Assembly: GCA_022009855.1 (NCBI GenBank)
Contig: CP091727.1
Span: forward strand, 2,294,001 to 2,358,000
Origin: Lentisphaeria bacterium
Lineage (GTDB): Bacteria > Verrucomicrobiota > Lentisphaeria > Victivallales > Victivallaceae
DNA: 64,000 bases
Direction of reading: 5' to 3'
Positions within the stretch are counted from its first letter, which is position 1. The number at the start of each line of letters is the position of its first letter. This document shows positions 10,257 through 20,159 of the stretch, piece by piece. The notes under the pieces are model-generated. The model saw nothing but the letters and a program-made list of their open reading frames with translations, had not been told where the DNA came from and made no database searches. Made by a program: the position numbers and the translations under genes.

Positions 10257-11899
10257 ATGGACAATGGTATGGAAAAAAAGGCAAGCAGATCATTCTGAAC
10301 TGCGAAAAACTGGAGCGCCGCTTCGCTCTGCTCAACAACGGGCGTCTCGAGGAGTACCAGATCGAGCGCGATGACCATGAACCCAAAGTCGGTGATATCT
10401 ACCTCGGCAGGATCATCAATCTGGAGCCGTCGCTTCAGGCGGCATTCGTCGACATCGGCGCCGAGAAAAACGCTTTTCTTCACTATCACGAGATGCTTCC
10501 CGGCTGTGGCGAAATGCTCGAACGGCGCGGAGAGCAGGACTCCGACTCCGACGAAGAGGAGCCGGGGAGGAGTCGATTCAGGCGCGCCGCCGGAAACGGC
10601 AGGAGGCGCGTCCCGGGTCGAAAGTAGGCGCCGAGGCGCAACGCCGCAAGAAGAAGTTGACCGTCGCGGACATTCCCGCCATCTTCCGGCCCGGGATGGA
10701 GATTCTGGTCCAGGTGGTGAAGTCGCCGATCAGCACCAAGGGTGCACGGGTGACCACGGATATTTCGATTCCCGGGCGCTACCTTGTTCTGATGCCCTAC
10801 AGTGAGCACATCGGCCTTTCCACGCGTATTGAAGGCGCGCAGGAGCGCGACCGTCTCCGCAAGATTCTCGCCGCTCTTGAACTGCCGGAGGGGATGGGGC
10901 TGATCTGCCGCACCGTCGGGGAGGGGGCGCCGTTCCACCTTCTTCAAGCGCGATCTCGAGCTGCTGCTCGATTACTGGCGCAAGGTGGAAAAGGAGATGG
11001 ATTCGCGCAACGCCCCGGCCCTGCTGTTCACCGAACCCAATCTCGTCGAACGGACGATCCGCGACTTCATGACCGAGGAGATCGAAGGGATCGTGGTCGA
11101 TGATCCGGCGGCGGGCCGGCAGATCATCGATACGCTCAAGCGGTTCGGCGGTCGAAAAATGGCTGAGAAGGTGATCTGCTACAACGGCGCCAAACCGATT
11201 TTCGACCAGTATCGCATCAACGATCAGCTGCGGGAGGTGTTTCAGCGTGAGGTCCGCCTGCCGGGCGGCGGCGGCATCTGCATCGACGAGACCGAAGCGT
11301 TGATTGCCATCGACGTCAACTCCGGCCGCGGCCGCAAAGGGGCTGATCAGCCGGAATTCATTCTCAAGACCAATCTCGAGGCTGCGGAAGAGATCGCCCG
11401 GCAGCTCCGACTGCGCAACATCGGCGGCCTGGTCGTGCTCGATTTCATCGACATGCGCAGCGCCCGCGACCGCGAGGAACTTTTCCGCTATATGAAGAAA
11501 CTGGTCAAAGACGACCGTGCCAAGACCAAGGTGTTGCCGCTCAGCAAACTCGGCCTTATGGAGATGACCCGCCAGCGCGAACATGAAAGCATTCAGGACC
11601 AAGTGTTCAACCCCTGTCCCTACTGTTCCGGCACCGGGCTGGTCAAATCCGCCGTCACCATGAGCGTTGAAATTCAGCGCCGTCTCAACACCATTCTGCG
11701 CGATCGCCGCTACCGGGATCTGCCGGTCCGGGTGATTATGCATCCGGATATTCTCGCCCGGCTCCGCAATGAGGATGCACAACTGCTCCGCGATATCGAG
11801 GAGAAGTACAAACACGATCTGAGTTTCCGGGCGGACCCGATGCTGCATTACGAGGAGTTCCGGATCGTCGATCCGGTTACCGGCGCCGAGCTGAAATAA
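10257..11899 (+). CDS. rng: Ribonuclease E/G family endoribonuclease (about three frame breaks)
   Basis: Single-strand-specific endonuclease for rRNA/mRNA processing. The start is taken at ATG 10257 (MDNGMEKKGKQ with an A-run correction), giving KQIILNCEKLERRFALLNNG. The S1 domain contains VGDIYLGRIINLEPSLQAAF and VDIGAEKNAFLH. It is interrupted by an acidic, then basic insert (DSDSDEEE onward, about 10530-10630) before GMEILVQVVKSPISTKGARV. The DNase I-like catalytic part has EALIAIDVNSGR and LVVLDFIDM with the two metal-binding Asp residues, followed by the zinc-link CPYCSGTG. About 545 residues with no long C-terminal scaffold, so closer to RNase G. Translationally coupled to fmt. Confidence 0.86.
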
Positions 11900-11906
11900 C
11901 GCCGGT

Positions 11907-12470
11907 TCAGCGTTTCAGCAGGGCGGCGAGGCGGTTCGAGAGGCGGACGAGAGGCAGACCGATGACGTTTTCGAATTCGCCGTCCAGACTCTCCACCAGT
12001 TCGTCGCCGTGCTCCTGAATAGCGTAGGCTCCCGCCTTGTCAAGCACGAACACCCGGTCGAGATATCCGGCAATCGCCGCATCGGTGAGCGGACGGAACC
12101 GGACAGTGGCGATTTCTTCCCACACTTCGTGAATCCGCCGCGACGGAGAGAGCAGCGCCAGGCCGGTGATCACCTCATGGCTGTCGCCGGAGAGCGCGCG
12201 AAGAATGGCTGCCGCATCGGCGGAATCCCGTGGTTTCCCGATGATCCGGCCCTTGTGGAGAATGACGGTATCCGCTCCCAGCGTGAGCGCATCGGGATGA
12301 CGTGCGGCAACTGCGGCGGCTTTGCTCTCGGCGTTCCGCAGCGGGACGCTGCGCGGATCAGCCGCCGCCGAAATCTCCGCCACACCGGCGGATTCCGTCT
12401 CGAAATCAAACCCGAGTCTTGCGAGCAGCTCCCGGCGCCGGGGGGATTCAGTGGCTAGAAACAACCGCAT
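11907..12470 (-). CDS. maf: Maf-family nucleoside triphosphate pyrophosphatase
   Basis: House-cleaning pyrophosphatase acting on dTTP/UTP or modified nucleotides. Intact 187 residues: LATESPRRRELLARLGFDFE carries the S-x-R-R-x-E-L-L motif, TLGADTVILHKGRIIGKP the catalytic Asp and the KP motif, and LSGDSHEVITGLALL and DKAGAYAIQEHGDELVESLD complete the family pattern. Its 5' end overlaps the AmaP-like gene by 23 bp, making it the last gene of the accB-accC-Asp23 block. Convergent with rng (7 bp gap). Confidence 0.93.
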   Translation of the reverse strand: MRLFLATESPRRRELLARLGFDFETESAGVAEISAAADPRSVPLRNAESKAAAVAARHPDALTLGADTVILHKGRIIGKPRDSADAAAILRALSGDSHEVITGLALLSPSRRIHEVWEEIATVRFRPLTDAAIAGYLDRVFVLDKAGAYAIQEHGDELVESLDGEFENVIGLPLVRLSNRLAALLKR

Positions 12471-12966
12471 TGCCCGGCGCCTTATCCGGCTCCTTCTCCT
12501 GCGGAATCTCCGAGGTAAGCGCCTCGATCTGGAAACGGATTTCCTGCAGCGTGTCGATGCCGAAAACCCGGTGGAGCATCTCCAGCATCCGTGGTTTGAC
12601 CTCGTCGGAAATCGCCGGAAGACCTTTCCCGTCGGCCGAGAAGGAACAGCAGAGAGTCATCGAAAAACGTTTTCCGCAACGGTAGAGCATGATGCGGCGC
12701 ACCGCGAGCTGCGGAAATTCGTCCAAAACCTGCCGCGCGGCATTTTCAATGGCTCCGCGCGAAACCACCAGATCCCCTGTCGGACAGCGCACCGGAATCG
12801 CTCCGCATCTGCGGGTCCGGAACAGCAGTCTGAAGATAATTTTGAGCGCCAGCAACAGCAGAAGCAGCGCAAAAACCAACCCGATGGCGGCCGCGTAACC
12901 GCGATTGAAATCGCTGCTCAACAACTGCCGCCAGAACTCCGGATCGGCCAATTCTGCAAAATTCAT
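12448..12966 (-). CDS. AmaP-like membrane protein (Asp23 partner)
   Basis: 172 residues with one strong membrane segment at about residues 24-47 (AAAIGLVFALLLLLLALKII), then a soluble domain DLVVSRGAIENAARQVLDEF continuing through MLYRCGKRFSMTLCCSFSAD to RVFGIDTLQEIRFQIEAL. The soluble part resembles the Asp23/DUF322 fold, and one N-terminal anchor plus this domain is the layout of AmaP, the membrane anchor of Asp23 in Firmicutes. The Asp23-like gene lies directly upstream (91 bp). Assignment rests on this layout and neighbour, not on a diagnostic motif. Confidence 0.6.
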   Translation of the reverse strand: MNFAELADPEFWRQLLSSDFNRGYAAAIGLVFALLLLLLALKIIFRLLFRTRRCGAIPVRCPTGDLVVSRGAIENAARQVLDEFPQLAVRRIMLYRCGKRFSMTLCCSFSADGKGLPAISDEVKPRMLEMLHRVFGIDTLQEIRFQIEALTSEIPQEKEPDKAPGNAVVSSH

Positions 12967-13057
12967 GCTCCCATCCTCCTCGTCAGGCTCTGGTCTTCAA
13001 CAGGACACAGCCGCTCCGCCCTCCGGACGAAGCGGCTCTGCATCGTTCCCCCGGGAA

Positions 13058-13530
13058 TCAGTTCAGGGGAAGGACCGGCGCTCCTCCTTCGGTTTCCTCT
13101 TCGTCGGAATCATCCGGCACCGGATCATCGATCTCCTGAACCACGACATTGACTTTGAGCACCGTCATGCCGGTGGTCTTTTCGATCTCCTCGATCACCG
13201 CCTTCTGGACCGCCGTCGCAACCTGCGGAACGTTGTAGCCGGTCTTGATGTTGAGCTTGATTTCAACGGAAACCCGGTTGTTTTCCGCCATATCGACGGT
13301 GATCGCGCGGGCCTGCATACGGCGGCTGCCGACGATTTCCGCGATGTTGTCGACCAGCGTGCTGCCGGCCAGGCGGGAGACTCCCTCGATCGAAAGCGCC
13401 GCACGCCGCACAAGCGAAGCGATCACATTCTCATGGATCTTCACTTCTCCCATTTCGGAGCCTTCCAGCACTGTGGTGGCCGCCGCTTCGGCCGCCGGTG
13501 CCGCCGTCTTCTTGGAATCTGCTGCTGCTT

Positions 13531-13534
<4 letters not shown>
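13058..13534 (-). CDS. Asp23/Gls24 family (DUF322, YqhY-like) envelope stress protein
   Basis: 158 residues starting MKAAADSKKTAAPAAEA. The domain begins GEVKIHENVIASLVRRAALS, then IEGVSRLAG, VDMAENNRVSVEIKLNIKTG, YNVPQVATAVQKAVIEEIEK and VLKVNVVVQEI, the classic Asp23 pattern, followed by an acidic tail. Its ATG overlaps the accC stop (ATGA), so it is translationally coupled to acetyl-CoA carboxylase. In Firmicutes the YqhY paralogue is encoded beside accBC in the same way. An uncorrected A/T run near 13615 makes the raw sequence read as one AccC-Asp23 fusion, which I judge artificial. Confidence 0.85.
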
Positions 13535-14905
<1,371 letters not shown>

Positions 14906-14925
14906 GGGCTCGTTCCGTTTCCGGG

Positions 14926-15384
14926 TTATTCAATGACAAAGAGCGGCTGACCGAATTCCACCGGCTGGCCGTTTTCGACCAGCACCTCTTTGATGACGCC
15001 GCTCTTTTCCGCTTTGATCTCGTTCATGACCTTCATCGCTTCGATGATACCGATCACCGTATCCGGCGCGATGTGGTCGCCCACCTTGACGAACGCCTGC
15101 GCCTCCGGAGAGGCGGCACGGTAGAAGGTCCCCACCAGCGGAGCGTCGATCGTTTCAACCGAGACCGGCGCCGCCGGAGCTGCGGGCGCCGCCGGAGCTG
15201 CGGGCGCCGCCGGAGCCGCCATCTGGACCGGGGCCGGGGCCGCCGCCACCATCACCGGGGCGGGCGCTGCCGCGCCGGAACCGCGCCGGATGCACAGATT
15301 GTATGCCTCCGCCTCGATTTTGAATTCGGTGAGATCGTGGTCGCTCATCAGTTTGACTATCGTTTTGATTTCTTCGATTTTCAT
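14926..15384 (-). CDS. accB: Acetyl-CoA carboxylase biotin carboxyl carrier protein
   Basis: 152 residues. The N-terminal part (MKIEEIKTIVKLMSDHDLTE) matches BCCP. An Ala/Pro linker with four APA-type repeats (about residues 39-75) follows, then the biotinyl domain IDAPLVGTFYRAASPEAQAF, GDHIAPDTVIGIIEAMKVMN with the biotin-accepting Lys in EAMKVMNEI, and GVIKEVLVENGQPVEFGQPL. Length is typical (E. coli 156). The linker repeats at DNA level around 15175-15225 (gccggagctgcgggc units) are a coding feature. First gene of accB-accC-Asp23, 53 bp after aroQ. Confidence 0.95.
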   Translation of the reverse strand: MKIEEIKTIVKLMSDHDLTEFKIEAEAYNLCIRRGSGAAAPAPVMVAAAPAPVQMAAPAAPAAPAAPAAPAAPVSVETIDAPLVGTFYRAASPEAQAFVKVGDHIAPDTVIGIIEAMKVMNEIKAEKSGVIKEVLVENGQPVEFGQPLFVIE

Positions 15385-15436
15385 GGTGAGAAACTCTTTT
15401 CTGGTTGTTTTGTATTATTTTCCGGAACTGAACTTG

Positions 15437-15874
15437 TTATTTCTCGAGATGCGCGATCAAACCGCGCAACGCCAGGAGATAGGAATCGGCGCCGAATCCG
15501 GCGACGACCCCGATGCACATCGGTGCGGTCAATGATGTGTGGCGAAACTCCTCCCTCGCATGGATGTTGCTCAGATGCACCTCCACCGCCGGCAGTTTCA
15601 CCGCCGCAAGCGCGTCGCGGATGGCGACGGATGTATGGGTGTAGGCGGCCGGATTCATGACGATTCCGACAAAGCCGTCGGCCCGGGCGCTTCCGATCCG
15701 ATCCACAATCGCTCCCTCGTGGTTGGATTGGAAATCCGTGAGTTCGTACCCCGCCTCTTCCGCCGTTTTTCGGACTCTCGCGACGATCTCCGGCAGCGTG
15801 TCGCCGCCGTAGATCCCCGGTTCCCTGACTCCGAGAAGCTGCAGATTCGGCCCGTTGATCAATAGAATTTTCAT
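15437..15874 (-). CDS. aroQ: Type II 3-dehydroquinate dehydratase
   Basis: Dodecameric dehydratase of the shikimate pathway. Intact 145 residues with ILLINGPNLQLLGVREPGIY (active-site loop Arg and Tyr), LTDFQSNHEGAIVDRIGSAR, IVMNPAAYTHTSVAIRDAL, PAVEVHLSNIHAREEFRHTS and AGFGADSYLLALRGL. Length and motif order match AroQ. The order aroQ then accB-accC is frequent in bacteria. Upstream gap of 84 bp to the RodZ-like gene. Confidence 0.95.
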   Translation of the reverse strand: MKILLINGPNLQLLGVREPGIYGGDTLPEIVARVRKTAEEAGYELTDFQSNHEGAIVDRIGSARADGFVGIVMNPAAYTHTSVAIRDALAAVKLPAVEVHLSNIHAREEFRHTSLTAPMCIGVVAGFGADSYLLALRGLIAHLEK

Positions 15875-15957
15875 AATGAATACTATAGCACCATACTGCC
15901 GGTTTGTCCAGTTCCGGCATTCAATATCTTGCGGTTACGGGATCAGTTCCGTGATGA

Positions 15958-16605
15958 TCAGTTTCGAGCATCCTGGACTTCCACCGCCTGGGACTCGGTG
16001 AAACGGGGCTCTTCCGGCGAGCTGCCGGAGCTGCGCAGACCGGCCAGAATCAGGATTCCTCCGGCCACAAGAACCACTGCAACCAGCAGCGCCGAGGCCG
16101 CCAGAATCAGAATGAGCTGGCGGATCTTGCGTTCGTTCTCCTCGCTCACCTCGTGATCGATGACCGTTTTGGTGATATCCTCCGGAACCTCGTATTCGAG
16201 CCGGTCGCGAAGTTCCGCAGTGATCTGGTCGGCCCGCTCTGGAGAGACATGGTAGAGACTGCAGAGTTTTCGTACGTAACCGAGCACGTAAACCGGCTGC
16301 GGCAGGCTGCCGTAATCCTCGTTTTCCAGTGCGGTAAGATAGTCCGACTTGATCTTTGTTTCATTGGCGATCTCGGCGATGGTGAAGTGGTTCCGTTCCC
16401 GCAGCGCCCGCAGGTACTGCCCGAAGGACTCCTCTCCTTCGATATCGCTGATCCGCGGCTGCAGCCCCGGAGGGGAGGGGTGTTCTCCGCCGGAGGCACT
16501 TCTCGAATCTCCTCTTCAAAATCCGGCACCGGCGGCGCCCCCCGCGCCGTCTCCGGGCGCATCTTCGAAAAGCTCCAGCGTGTCTTTCTCCTGTTGATCA
16601 CTCAT
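15958..16605 (-). CDS. RodZ-like membrane protein with N-terminal Xre helix-turn-helix (one frame break)
   Basis: Starts MSDQQEKDTLELFEDAPGDG; after a break in the C/G-rich stretch near 16520 it reads GEESFGQYLRALRERNHFTI then AEIANETKIKSDYLTALE and YVLGYVRKLCSLY, the HTH_25 domain of RodZ-type proteins. A juxtamembrane segment (EENERKIRQ) precedes one transmembrane helix (LILILAASALLVAVVLVAG), and a short periplasmic tail ends the protein at about 215 residues. RodZ links MreB to the wall machinery; this copy lacks the large periplasmic domain of E. coli RodZ. It lies directly downstream of ftsK (35 bp). Confidence 0.75.
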
Positions 16606-16639
16606 TGTCCAGCCATCCTCAAATGGTTAGGGATGATGT

Positions 16640-19180
16640 TCATCCTGCGAATTCCGCCTCGTCAAAGACGAGAATTTCCCGTTTGTTTCCCGCTCCCGGA
16701 AGGCGGCCCGACGATGCCGCGCTCCTCGAAGAGATCGATGATTTCCGCAGCCCGGTTGTACCCGATCTTGAGCCGCCTCTGCAGATAACTGGTGCTCGCT
16801 TTACGGTCGAGCAGCACCACTTCGAGCGCACGGCGAATGTTTTCGTCGTCGCCGGGGTGCAGGTATTTTCGGATCAGCGGCGCGATATCCGCCGCGTCCT
16901 CCTCGTCGTAGTCGTCGATCATATTCTCGTCGATCTCTTCATCCTGCGCCTCTTCCTCGGCGATCACCTGGGCGTTGAAGTTCTGCGGGCGCTGTTCGGA
17001 GACGAATTTCACAATCGCCTTGATGTCCTTTGTCGTCGACCAGCGCTCCCTGTACCCGCTCGATGTTCATGCCGCCCGGAGCGAGGTACAGCATGTCGCC
17101 CATGCCGAGCAGATTTTCCGCTCCGGGCACGTCGAGGATCACCCGGCTGTCGACCAGCTGCATCACACGGAAGGCGATCCGGGTCGGCAAATTCGCCTTG
17201 ATCACGCCGGTGATGATGTTGGTCGAGGGGCGCTGCGTCGCCACGACGATGTGGACGCCCGAGGCGCGTCCCAGCTGGGCGATCCGGGCGATGTAGGTTT
17301 CGGAGTCCTTCCAGGAATCCTGCATGCGCAGCTCGGCCAGCTCATCGATGATGACGATCAGAATCGGCATTTTGCACAGCGGTTCGCCGTTGTTGTCGCA
17401 GATTACGTTGCCGTCGCTGTCCACAATCGGCTCTCCATTGCGGGAGAGCGCGTTGAATTCCGCCAGTTTTTGACGCCCGCGCGTGCCAGGATTTTGTATC
17501 GGTTTTCCATTTCGGTCACGGCCCAGCGCAGGGCGATGGGAACCTTTTCGCATCGTTGATCACCGGCGTGATCAGGTGGGGAGCTTCTTATAGTCTTCGA
17601 ATTCCACGATTTTCGGGTCGACCATGATCAGCCGCAGATCATCCGGGTTGAATTTGAAGAGCAGACTCATAATGAGTGTATTCATGCAGACCGACTTCCC
17701 CGAACCGGTGGAGCCGGCGATCAGCAGGTGCGGCGCCTTGGCCAGGTCGAGCACTACCGGTTTGCTGGCAACGTCCTTGCCGAGCACGATCGGAATCGCC
17801 GCCTTGCCGTTCCAGGCCTCCGTCTCCATGACCGCGCGCATGTAAAACCGCTTCGCTGCGGGTGTTGGGAACTTCCACGCCGACCACGTTGCGGCCGGGA
17901 ATCGGCGCGAGTACGCCGGATGCTCGGCGCGGAAAGATTCATCGCGATGTTGCTGGCGATCTGCTCGACCTTCTTGACATTGACGCCTTCGGCGAGACTG
18001 ATTTCATAGCGCGTGATCCGCGGCCCGGAGATGTGGCCGACCACCTGACCCGGAATCTTGAAGCTGTCGAGTGTCCGCTGAAGCAGCAGGGTTGCCCGCT
18101 CGATCGCGTCGGGAGCTTCTCCGACCGCATCGGTTCCCTTGCTGAGCATGGTGATCGGCGGAAGCGTATACTTCGGAGTACTCTTTGCAGTAAGTTTCTC
18201 GCCCTGCTCGATGACTTTGGCGTTGACTTCGACGTTCCGCATCGGTGCGGCGGGTGTGACCGGTGCGGCGGGGGGTACGGGGACACGGGTGCGGCGGGTG
18301 CGGCGGGTTCAATTGCCGGCTCCCGGGAGTCCGCGGGCGTTTCAGACGGCTGGGGAGTTCCTCCGGGACTCCGACAGGAGCCTCCTCCCTGCAGGTGTCG
18401 TTCCCGCAGAGCGTTCAGTGCGGCGCGGGCGCTGCCGAACAGGCCGCCTGGAATGGCGGCCGGTGCCGGTGCCGGTGTGGCAGGCGCCGGAGCGGGCGCC
18501 GGAAGCGTTTCCCCCTGCGTAGTCGGAGCGGGGATGGCGCGGGGCGTCTCCTCGCCTCTGGGAATATTGAAAACATGATTCCGGAAGAGGACGTGCCAGT
18601 CGGAAAAATAGATGACGATCAGCCCGCCGGTGACGAGTGCCCAGCCGAAAATCATCGTGCCGACTGCGCCGATGAGTTTGCGCAGCACCCCTTCCGGAAG
18701 TGCGAACGCCTCGACGGGAGGCGCGGCGAGGACCTGCCCGACAGCTCCTCCGGAGAGGGCCAGTTCCGGAACCCCGGTTCTGCCGATGCCGAGGTGGTCG
18801 GTGAGGGTGACGAAAGGATAGGGCGAGAGGGCGAAGAGCAGCATCAGGCCGAAGAGCAGCATCAGCTCACCGGTGAGGAAGAGGAATGGTCGTCCTTTTC
18901 CCGGCAGGAGGGTCCGGATCACCCGCAGCAGCGTGAGACCGAGCAGGACATACGTGGTCAGGCCGAAGAGGTTGAAGAGCCAGTATGCGAGGAATGCGCC
19001 GAGGTTGCCGATCCAGTTTCTGGGGGGGGCGTCGATGCCGCCGGTGATGGAGGCGCCGTCGGCGGGGCTGTAGGAGAGCACGGCGAGAAAGATCAGCAGC
19101 AGGCCGGCGAAGTAGAAGACATAGCGGACCCGGAATCCGGATTCCCCTCTCTTCCATGCCGACACTTCCGGCCGCCCCAT
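16640..19180 (-). CDS. ftsK: DNA translocase FtsK/SpoIIIE (five or more frame breaks)
   Basis: Septal ATP-driven DNA pump for chromosome segregation. Four N-terminal membrane segments start at VRYVFYFAGLLLIFLAVLSY. A Pro/Ala linker (APAPAPATPAPAP) precedes the alpha domain (PPITMLSKGTDAVGEAPDAI, FKIPGQVVGHISGPRITRYE). The motor has Walker A IAGSTGSGKS, MVDPKIVEFEDYKKLP, and Walker B ILIVIIDELAEL, then RASGVHIVVATQRPSTNIIT. The gamma winged helix is present (LQRRLKIGYNRAAEIIDLFE, GIVGPPSGAG, KREILV). Frame breaks near 18350, 17900, 17830, 17560, 17020 and 16690 all resume FtsK sequence at once. Corrected length about 845 residues. Confidence 0.92.
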
Positions 19181-19347
19181 TGCTCATCTTGCTTCCCGTC
19201 CTCGTTACCCGATGCAGATTCAATCGGATGTAATATAACGCGCCATTTGCGAATTGCAACACTCCGGGATCGATTTGCGAAGAGAAAACCCGTTGCTTCG
19301 TCTTCCGAGCGAGGACGGAAAAAACTGATATTTACCTGGCGGGAAGG

Positions 19348-19376
19348 TTGACAATCATCGGAGAATCTGGTATAAT
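19348..19376 (+). promoter_or_regulatory. Consensus sigma-70 promoter P1 of secreted-protein gene A
   Basis: Exact TTGACA (19348-19353), 17 bp spacer, exact TATAAT (19371-19376). The -35 box is extended as TTGACAATC, as in the two paralogue promoters. The transcript would start about 80 bp before the gene, and the leader ends in the shared aagaaaggagtccgtc Shine-Dalgarno sequence before the ATG. Confidence 0.88.
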
Positions 19377-19461
19377 ACCAGATATCGTGCGGCCGGCCGC
19401 CGGATGGGGTGAATAATACGGTGCGCCGGTCGTTTCAACCAGGAAAAGAAAGGAGTCCGTC

Positions 19462-20052
19462 ATGAAACTGTTTGCCACTCTCATTCTGACCGCTGCCGCC
19501 GCCACATCGCTTCTCGCAGCGTCCATGCCCCGCTGCGACATCTCCGGCGTGAGCCAGAAAGGCAACGTCAAGCTCACCCCCGGAACCATCGAAGGCGGAT
19601 TGCAGGTCGGCCGCCAGAACTGGGGGCCGGAAGAAACCCGTCCCTGCCGCCTCGTCGCTTCCACCAGGAAGGTGGTCGGACCGGAATGGACGGTCTGCAA
19701 ATTCGTTTTCACTCCGGAAGAATCCGGTATTGTGACTCTCTCCCTCGGCGGTCAGTGGGCCAGAAACGTCGAGGATCGCGGCTGGCTCATGGTCGGCAAC
19801 TTGAAGATCAACGGCACTCCGGTGACGAATGCCGATATGAAGAAGACCTATGAGCGCAACGGCAGAACCATGCCGAACGGTTTCTGGCTGAGCGGCAAGA
19901 AGAGTGAATACGTCGCAGATGGCGGTCCGGATGGTGCCGCAGGTGTGCTGGTCAATCACGACAACCGCCTCGGCCGCTCCATCAAGGTGGAAGCCGGCAA
20001 GCCGGTCACAGTGGAATATATGGCCAAAGCGGCCGAGGATCCCGGCAAATAA
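19462..20052 (+). CDS. Small secreted protein, family member A (intact), function unknown
   Basis: 196 residues with a Sec signal peptide (MKLFATLILTAAAATSLLAA) and a predicted cut around Ala-Ala-Ser. The mature part, about 175 residues, looks all-beta: GGLQVGRQNWGPEETRPCRL, WTVCKFVFTPEESGIVTLSL, GGQWARNVEDRGWLMVGNLK, then YERNGRTMPNGFWLSG, VADGGPDGAAGVLVNHDNRL and AGKPVTVEYMAKAAEDPGK. No catalytic motif is evident; the layout resembles a carbohydrate-binding or structural beta-sandwich, but I do not recognise the family. Two paralogues lie at 25067 and 25902 with the same promoter, leader and hairpin. The consensus promoter and strong GAAAGGAG site imply high expression. Divergent from ftsK. 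Confidence 0.8.
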   Translation: MKLFATLILTAAAATSLLAASMPRCDISGVSQKGNVKLTPGTIEGGLQVGRQNWGPEETRPCRLVASTRKVVGPEWTVCKFVFTPEESGIVTLSLGGQWARNVEDRGWLMVGNLKINGTPVTNADMKKTYERNGRTMPNGFWLSGKKSEYVADGGPDGAAGVLVNHDNRLGRSIKVEAGKPVTVEYMAKAAEDPGK

Positions 20053-20075
20053 CAACGATACCCGGATAAAATTGA

Positions 20076-20110
20076 GAGCGTCTGCCGCAACCGTGGCAGA
20101 CGCTCTTTTT
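20076..20110 (+). terminator. Rho-independent terminator of gene A
   Basis: Perfect 11-bp stem GAGCGTCTGCC / GGCAGACGCTC (20076-20086, 20095-20105) with loop GCAACCGT and five T. The GCAACCG loop recurs in the hairpins after the paralogues. Confidence 0.92.
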
Positions 20111-20159
20111 CATGGCTTTGCTTTCTCGCGTAAAGTTCCGGCCGTGTATCCGGCGGATC

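Noticed and set aside
15170..15230. Short tandem GC-rich repeats that might suggest a small CRISPR or minisatellite
   Set aside because: They encode the Ala/Pro linker of AccB in frame and have no spacers.
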